A DNA stretch of 64,000 nucleotides from UBA9676 sp036005525 (GTDB taxonomy: Bacteria > Actinomycetota > Actinomycetes > Streptosporangiales > Streptosporangiaceae), in NCBI GenBank assembly GCA_036005525.1, contig DASYQM010000451.1, forward strand, positions 1 through 64,000, written 5' to 3'. Under the pieces are notes generated by a model that was not told where the DNA came from, did not search any database, and worked only from the letters and a program-made list of their open reading frames with translations. The first letter of the stretch is position 1, and each line of letters begins with the position of its first letter. Shown one piece after another: positions 59,253 through 64,000 of the stretch. Made by a program: the position numbers and the translations under genes.

Positions 59253-60492
59253 CGGCGTCGGTGGTCCCCTCGAGCAGACTCATGGCTGAGCACGCCTGGC
59301 ACCGTGCGCATCCGGCGGTCACGCCGCGGGCGCCGAGCCCCCGTGCGGCCAGGTAGGGCACGACCCGGCGGTAGATCGCCTCGCAATACTCCGGCGAAGG
59401 GGCCGTCATCTGCTCCATCAGGCTGCCCACGGTGGGGCGCAGGGGAACGACGAACGGGTACACCCCGATATCGATCGCGCGGCGGCAACCCTCGACGATC
59501 AGGTCCGGGTCCTCACCCATCCCGAGGATCACGTACGTGGACACCTGGCCCGCTCCGAAGGCGGCCACTGCCCGCTCCCACGCCCGGAAGTAGCCGTCGA
59601 TCCCGGTGCGCGCCTTGGCGGGCGCCACCCGGGCCAGCACCTGCGGGTCAAAGGTCTCGACGTGGATGCCCACCGAACCGATCCCCAGGTCGGCAACCTG
59701 GTCGATGACAGCCAGGTCCCGTGGCGGCTCGAACTGGACCTCGACCGGCAGGCCGGATGCCTCATAAACCGCCTCGCCGCAGCGTGCCACGTAGAGCGCG
59801 CCCTTGTCCGGGGTGGCGGTCGTGCCGGTGGTGAGGGTGGCGTCCACGGCGCCGTCGAGCTCCTTGGCCGCCACCGCCACCTCGGCCAGCATCTGCGGCG
59901 TCTTCTTGGCGATGGTGCGGCCGTTTGCCAGCGTCACCCCGATCCCGCAGAACGTGCACTGGTCGGAATTTCCCCAGTAGGCACAGGTCTGGATGACGGT
60001 GCTGGCCAGGGAGTCCAGGTGCAGCAGGGCGATCTGCCAATACGGGATGCTGTCCGCCGTGGTGAGGTCGTAGTAGCGCGGGCGCTGGAACGGCTCGGCG
60101 GAGGCCTGCCGCTCGCCGTCGGCGTAGATCCCCCACCCGTCGTCCTCCGCCCGGAGCACGTACGGTGAGGCCCGTGCGTACTGCGCGCCGGTGGGCACGG
60201 TGGCGGCCACGCCGTCGATCCAGAGCATGCCGGCGTCGGCTGGACCGGCCCCGCCTTGGCGGGACTCCAGCGGCACCTCCACCCGCAGGCCGTGCCCCTG
60301 CAGCTCGGTGATCAGGCGCGCCAGCCTGGCGTCGGCGCGGGGCCGGGCCGGCCGGGCAGTCTGGGCTGGCCGGGCAGTCTGGGTCGGCGGGACGGTCTGG
60401 GCAGGCGGGGCGGGCTGGGCCGGCGGGGCGGGCTGGGTCTCGCCGTTCCTGCCCGAGTGATAGGTGATCCCGCGGGCCGAGGACTCGTCCAT
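59215..60492 (-). CDS. MSMEG_0568-family radical SAM protein (Nit1C)
   Basis: 425 residues from ATG 60492, with GGAGGGG upstream. The presumed cluster cysteines are C170, C179 and C182 in TCAYWGNSDQCTFCGIG, a CX8CX2C spacing instead of the usual CX3CX2C. A radical SAM barrel follows (VDATLTTGTTATPDKGA, YVILGMGEDPDLIVEG). C395, C398 and C401 (CARCQAC) near the C-terminus could hold an auxiliary cluster. Residues 20-50 are PPAQ/TARPAQ repeats absent from a normal fold. Nit1C radical SAM proteins are needed with the nitrilase for cyanide growth in other bacteria; their reaction is unknown. Confidence 0.87.
   Translation of the reverse strand: MDESSARGITYHSGRNGETQPAPPAQPAPPAQTVPPTQTARPAQTARPARPRADARLARLITELQGHGLRVEVPLESRQGGAGPADAGMLWIDGVAATVPTGAQYARASPYVLRAEDDGWGIYADGERQASAEPFQRPRYYDLTTADSIPYWQIALLHLDSLASTVIQTCAYWGNSDQCTFCGIGVTLANGRTIAKKTPQMLAEVAVAAKELDGAVDATLTTGTTATPDKGALYVARCGEAVYEASGLPVEVQFEPPRDLAVIDQVADLGIGSVGIHVETFDPQVLARVAPAKARTGIDGYFRAWERAVAAFGAGQVSTYVILGMGEDPDLIVEGCRRAIDIGVYPFVVPLRPTVGSLMEQMTAPSPEYCEAIYRRVVPYLAARGLGARGVTAGCARCQACSAMSLLEGTTDADGRTHLPLVSNR
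60350..60441. repeat. Short tandem repeats inside the radical SAM gene
   Basis: About six imperfect ~15-bp units (GGGCAGTCTGGGCTGGCCG-like) encode the Pro/Ala/Gln-rich segment at residues about 20-50. The core enzyme begins after this stretch. Confidence 0.75.
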
Positions 60493-60666
60493 GGTCCCCT
60501 CCGTCGTCCGTCCGCGCCTGCGAGCGGTGGCCTGTTTGATGCGATATGAACGTTCACCATCCTTGATATGCCTTTCGGCCACGTCAAGGCAACCCTTCCG
60601 CGAACTTTGCGGCGAAGCCCCGGCGCCCGGCTGTTGTGGTCAGATCGGCGTGCGCCGGGCAGGCGG

Positions 60667-60872
60667 GGCCGCTCCAGTGGAGCCCCGCGTCATTCGGTCA
60701 GGCCGGGCTGCTCCTGTCGAGCCCGCGTCCGTCATTCAGGCTGCTCCTGTCGAGCCCGCGTCCCGTCGTTCAGGCTGCTGCGGTCGAGCCCGCGTCCGTC
60801 GTTCAGGCTGCTCCTGTCGAGCCCGCGTCCCGTCGTTCAGGCTGCTCCGGTCGAGCCCGCATCCAGCGGCCA
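60667..60872. repeat. Array of about six 33/34-bp tandem repeats
   Basis: Units at 60667-60700 (divergent), 60701-60738, 60739-60772, 60773-60805, 60806-60839 and 60840-60872. The core is GGCTGCTCCTGTCGAGCCCG followed by CGTCCGTCGTTCA. Units 2 and 4 of the well-conserved set are nearly identical. It fills most of the 416-bp gap (60493-60908) between the radical SAM gene and the next leftward gene. No coding signal and no spacers are seen. Confidence 0.88.
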
Positions 60873-60908
60873 GGCGGCGGCTCCGGTCAGGGTCTGCGTA
60901 CGCGCCGG

Positions 60909-61592
60909 TCAGGCGGGGGGAGGCGGTCCAGCCAGGTCGTTCCTGGCCTGCCGCAGCGCCGCGGCGAACTCGTCGGGGTCGAGGTAGCTGCCGACCGGAT
61001 CGCCGACCTGCAGGCCGCCGGTGACCAGGTCGATCTGGCATTCGTCCAGACGGTGAACTGCGCGGCTTAGCGTTTCGTCCGGCTCCATGGAAACGACCAC
61101 AGCCCGCCCGCTGGAGACGTCCGCCTCGACTCGCTGGTAGGGGATGAAGGGCGCCCGGTCCGGCGACCCGATCTCCTCCACCACCGCCCAGGCGAGGCCC
61201 TGCTCCCGCGCCCGCGCCAGCGCGGCCAGTCGGCCCTGCGCGGCCTGGGACGCGACGAGCTCGCGGTACCGCATCGCGCAGGCGGCCGCCGCCACAAGTT
61301 CCGGCCGGATATCGGCCGGCCCGCCCGCCAGCTCCACTGTGGCCAGGTCGCCGCCCCGCTCATGCGCCGCGAGCAGGGCAGGCAGGTCCGGGCAGGTCTC
61401 ACGCAGGCGGGTGAGCAGCCGCTGGATCATGCTGATTGCCTGCTGGTAGAGGTCGGGCCGTGCCGTCACCAGGGGGAAGAGCCTGGCTTCGGCTTGGTCC
61501 CAGGACCGCAGCACAGCTGGTGGGACATCCTGCCCGCCTGGCCCGGCAAAGGGCACGTCGCCGCCCCAGGGCCCGGAACCTGAACCGGCCAT
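60909..61592 (-). CDS. Protein of unknown function
   Basis: 227 residues from ATG 61592. Mostly alpha-helical: VLRSWDQAEARLFPLVTARP, ISMIQRLLTRLRE, AACAMRYRELVASQAA. Then a mixed C-terminal part with VVVSMEPDETLSRAVHRLDE. No motif, signal or membrane segment. I recognise no family. Divergent from carbamate kinase, with a short palindromic region between them, so it may belong functionally with the kinase/FdrA operon. Confidence 0.7.
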   Translation of the reverse strand: MAGSGSGPWGGDVPFAGPGGQDVPPAVLRSWDQAEARLFPLVTARPDLYQQAISMIQRLLTRLRETCPDLPALLAAHERGGDLATVELAGGPADIRPELVAAAACAMRYRELVASQAAQGRLAALARAREQGLAWAVVEEIGSPDRAPFIPYQRVEADVSSGRAVVVSMEPDETLSRAVHRLDECQIDLVTGGLQVGDPVGSYLDPDEFAAALRQARNDLAGPPPPA

Positions 61593-61627
61593 TGCACCTC
61601 TCGCGTCGTGTTAACTATTCTGAATGA

Positions 61628-61644
61628 GTCGTCATCTATACGAC
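61628..61644. promoter_or_regulatory. Palindrome between divergent unknown gene and carbamate kinase
   Basis: GTCGT (61628-61632) and ACGAC (61640-61644) form an inverted repeat with a 7-bp centre in the 89-bp divergent spacer. A regulator site is possible; no matching regulator gene is adjacent. Confidence 0.3.
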
Positions 61645-61681
61645 GCAGCACCAGGATACCTCGTCGGATCTGCAGGATCTC

Positions 61682-62647
61682 ATGGCTAAGACTGCTGTGA
61701 TCGCGCTCGGCGGCAACGCGCTGACCCGGGCGGGACAACCGGGGACGTATGACGAGATGCTGGCCAATGCGGCCGTGATGGCTGCGGCGGTGAACGAGGT
61801 CATCGAGTCCGGCTGGCGCGTAGTGATCGTGCACGGGAACGGCCCGCAGGTCGGGAACCTTGCCCTGCAGCAGGAGGCGACCACGATGGTGCCGGCCCAG
61901 CCGCTGGCGCTGCTCAACGCCATGACCCAAGGCGAGCTGGGCAGCGTCATCGCCTGCGCCATCGACCTGCTGCGCGGTCCGGGCACCGCGGCGGCGCTCG
62001 TTACCCATGTCACGGTCGACCCCGCGGATCCTGCATTCCAGTCACCATCCAAGCCGATCGGCCCGTTCTTCGAGCGCAGCGAGGCACAGCAGCTGGCCGC
62101 CAGCCGGGGCTGGGTGGTCAAGCCCGACTCCGGCCGGGGGTACCGCAGGGTGGTGGCCTCACCTGAGCCAACCGGCGTCATCGAAATCGACGCCCTGCGC
62201 GCGCTGGTGAGCGCGGGCCACCTGGTGATCGCCGCCGGCGGAGGCGGGATCCCAGTCGCGGATGCGGGTGCGCGCGGTGTCATCGTGGATGCGGTCATCG
62301 ACAAGGACCGCGCCGCCGGCCTCATCGCCCGGCTGCTCGGGGCGCAGGCGCTGCTCCTGGTCACCGCGGTGGACCGGGTCATGCTCGACTACGGCACGCC
62401 GAAGCAGTCTGAACTGGGCACGATCACCGTCGCCGAGGCCGCGCGCTACCTGGACGATGGCCAGTTCCCGCCCGGCAGCATGGGCCCCAAGATCGAGTCG
62501 GCGCTGCGCTTCCTGGCGGACGGTGGCGAACTGGCGGTGGTCACCTCGCCCGGCCTGCTGGCAGCGACGCTCGCCGGCGGGCAGCGGTCGGGCACCCGCA
62601 TCGAGCGCAGCCCATCCCAGGCCGGACCGGGGTGGGCGTCCCGGTGA
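61682..62647 (+). CDS. arcC: Carbamate kinase
   Basis: 321 residues. Amino-acid-kinase fold with the carbamate kinase hallmarks: VIALGGNALTRAG at the N-terminus, VIVHGNGPQVGNLALQ near 49, VIAAGGGGIPV near 182 and VDAVIDKDRAAGLIA near 202, then GSMGPKIESALRFL. Converts carbamoyl phosphate and ADP to ATP, CO2 and ammonia. No arginine deiminase or ornithine transcarbamylase is nearby; coupling to FdrA indicates a different carbamoyl source. Overlaps the FdrA gene by 4 bp. Confidence 0.93.
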   Translation: MAKTAVIALGGNALTRAGQPGTYDEMLANAAVMAAAVNEVIESGWRVVIVHGNGPQVGNLALQQEATTMVPAQPLALLNAMTQGELGSVIACAIDLLRGPGTAAALVTHVTVDPADPAFQSPSKPIGPFFERSEAQQLAASRGWVVKPDSGRGYRRVVASPEPTGVIEIDALRALVSAGHLVIAAGGGGIPVADAGARGVIVDAVIDKDRAAGLIARLLGAQALLLVTAVDRVMLDYGTPKQSELGTITVAEAARYLDDGQFPPGSMGPKIESALRFLADGGELAVVTSPGLLAATLAGGQRSGTRIERSPSQAGPGWASR

Positions 62648-64000
62648 GCACCATGACGGTCCGGGTGTTCCCCGGCACGTACCGGGATTCGCTGCTGCTG
62701 CTCAGCGCGACCCGCGCCATGGAGGACGGGGCGGACGTGAGCTGGGCGAGCGCGGCGATGGCTACCCCCGCCAGCGTCGATGACCTGACCAGCCGAGGAT
62801 TCCCGCCGGGCGACCTGGCCGGCGCCGATGCCAACGCGCTCGTCCTCGCGGTGTGCGCCGCCGATGGCCGGGCCGCCGATGAGGCCATGTCGCGCGGAAG
62901 GGCGGCTCTCTTCGCCGAGCGGGCCCAGCCAGATGAGGAACGCCGCCGTCCCGGGCCGCGCACGATCGGCGATGCGGCGGCCCGGCTGCCGCAGGCGAAC
63001 ATGGCGATCATCTCAGTACCCGGCCCGTACGCCGCGATGGCCGCCCACTCGGCCCTGACCGCTGGCCTCCACGTCCTTCTGTTCAGCGACAACGTGCCGC
63101 TGGCGGCGGAGGTGGAGCTGAAGAGGCGAGCCAGCCGCCTTGGCCGGCTGGTCATGGGCCCCGGCGCGGGCACGGCCGTGCTCGGCGGGACCGGACTCGG
63201 CTTCGCCAACGCCGTCGGCAAAGGCCCGGTCGGGATCGTGGCCGCCGCCGGCACCGGCGCGCAGGAAGCCATGACGTTGCTGGACCGGTGGGGCATCGGC
63301 GTTTCACAGGTGATCGGTGTCGGCGGCCGGGACCTGTCGGCAGACGTTGGCGGGCTGATGGCGCGGGACGCGGTCCGTGCGCTCGACGCCGATCCGGCCA
63401 CCGAGGTGATCCTGCTTGTCTCCAAGCCTCCCGACGCCGAGGTTGCCCGTGCGGTGATCACCGCGAGCGCGGCCACCCCCGTGGTCGCTGCCTGCCTCGG
63501 CATGTCGGCCCGGGACGGCTTGCTGGCGGGCGCCCCGCTGGCTGCGACGCTCGAGCAGGGCGCGGTTCACGTCGCCGGTCTTCTGCGCAGGCCGGTTCCC
63601 GACCTGGCCGCGGGCATGGGCGATGTGGCCGAGCGCACGGCTGGGCGGATCGGCGCCACCCGCACCGCCGTGCGCGGGTTTTTCACGGGCGGCACTCTCT
63701 GCTACGAGGCGCAGGTGGTACTCGGCGGGTGGCTCGGGCCCGTCTACTCCAACATCCCGCTGAGCCCCGAGCTTGGGCTGCCCGCGCCCACCGGCGCGCA
63801 TGTCTGCCTGGATCTTGGCGAGGAGGAGTATACGAAGGGCCGGCCGCACCCCATGATCGATCCCGCGGCGCGGAAGGAAATCATGCGGGCGGAGGCGTTC
63901 GGCGACGACATCGCGGCGGTGCTGCTCGACGTCGTGATCGGATACGGCGCGCACCGCGACCCGGCCGGGGAGATCGCGGGTACCTGCACCGACATTGTGG
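62644..64000 (+). CDS. fdrA: FdrA (AllF-like) protein, 3'-truncated by the window
   Basis: Open to the last base: at least 452 residues from GTG 62644 (ATG 62653 is an alternative). The sequence has a succinyl-CoA-synthetase-like CoA-binding fold: VFPGTYRDSLLLLSATRAME, VSWASAAMATPASVDDL, then MAIISVPGPYAAMAAHSAL near 118, GPGAGTAVLGGTGLGFANAV near 175 and VGIVAAAGTGAQEAMTLLDR. This is the FdrA/AllF type, which with DUF1116 and DUF2877 proteins forms a transcarbamylase. Partner DUF1116 is at 50058. Confidence 0.92.
   Translation, partial: MSTMTVRVFPGTYRDSLLLLSATRAMEDGADVSWASAAMATPASVDDLTSRGFPPGDLAGADANALVLAVCAADGRAADEAMSRGRAALFAERAQPDEERRRPGPRTIGDAAARLPQANMAIISVPGPYAAMAAHSALTAGLHVLLFSDNVPLAAEVELKRRASRLGRLVMGPGAGTAVLGGTGLGFANAVGKGPVGIVAAAGTGAQEAMTLLDRWGIGVSQVIGVGGRDLSADVGGLMARDAVRALDADPATEVILLVSKPPDAEVARAVITASAATPVVAACLGMSARDGLLAGAPLAATLEQGAVHVAGLLRRPVPDLAAGMGDVAERTAGRIGATRTAVRGFFTGGTLCYEAQVVLGGWLGPVYSNIPLSPELGLPAPTGAHVCLDLGEEEYTKGRPHPMIDPAARKEIMRAEAFGDDIAAVLLDVVIGYGAHRDPAGEIAGTCTDIV

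Noticed and set aside
1..64000. tRNA or rRNA genes
   Set aside because: No cloverleaf-like or rRNA-like stretch was noticed in any intergenic region.

Overview
The window is GC-rich (about 70%) bacterial DNA with many GTG starts, 4-bp stop/start overlaps, lipoprotein signals and family types typical of Actinomycetota. Several proteins belong to families first named from mycobacteria. I read it as the chromosome of a soil-type actinobacterium. I cannot name the genus. No rRNA, tRNA or CRISPR array was found.

Region 1 (1-6.3 kb) holds a 5'-truncated cyclase/STAND ATPase/TPR regulator, a small membrane protein and an orphan CoxL-like molybdenum hydroxylase subunit.

Region 2 (6.3-26.4 kb) is a carbohydrate locus that reads as polygalactosamine catabolism. 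A secreted GH114 enzyme (endo-alpha-1,4-polygalactosaminidase family) is divergent from an operon encoding a SIS-domain sugar-phosphate isomerase, an ABC ATPase, a DeoR repressor, a GH4 glycosidase, a second CoxL-like subunit, a DHDPS-family lyase, a luciferase-like flavoenzyme and a second GH4 enzyme. A binding protein and two permeases run leftward. They are divergent from a tagatose-6-P/fructose-1-P kinase-type PfkB protein, a class II tagatose/fructose-bisphosphate aldolase and a second sugar kinase. A GatD-like dehydrogenase and an SDR follow. Both divergent start points carry the same 124-bp regulatory cassette (8071-8194 and 21417-21540, about 90% identical), with back-to-back promoters and a palindrome inside one promoter spacer.

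Region 3 (26.5-38.7 kb) begins with a frameshifted membrane protein and a decayed IS256-type transposase. A cell-surface set of lower GC follows: a GT2-GtrA-HPr-kinase-like fusion with a structured leader, two metallophosphoesterases, a GT39-type transferase with C-terminal repeats, and two exported proteins of unknown or carbohydrate-binding type.

Region 4 (38.7-44.6 kb) is mixed housekeeping and accessory: a CPA1 antiporter, alpha/beta hydrolase, enolase-superfamily enzyme, zinc-less DksA-like protein, NTF2-like protein, phosphopantetheinyl transferase and XRE-cupin regulator.

Region 5 (44.6-64.0 kb, continuing past the end) is the most unusual part. It joins five modules: (a) a CoA-disulfide-reductase-type flavoprotein with a Sll0783-type DsrE protein; (b) a cobalt-type nitrile hydratase with its activator; (c) an apparently near-complete bacterial coenzyme M biosynthesis operon (phosphosulfolactate synthase, two aspartase/fumarase enzymes, one PLP enzyme) with an unknown gene inserted and a DUF1116 protein at its end; (d) the AIR-synthase-like, N-acetyltransferase and radical SAM genes of the Nit1C family, without the nitrilase; (e) carbamate kinase plus FdrA. 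My working model is a nitrile or cyano-compound pathway that uses coenzyme M and ends in a transcarbamylase/carbamate kinase step yielding ATP, ammonia and CO2. This combination is inferred from gene content alone.
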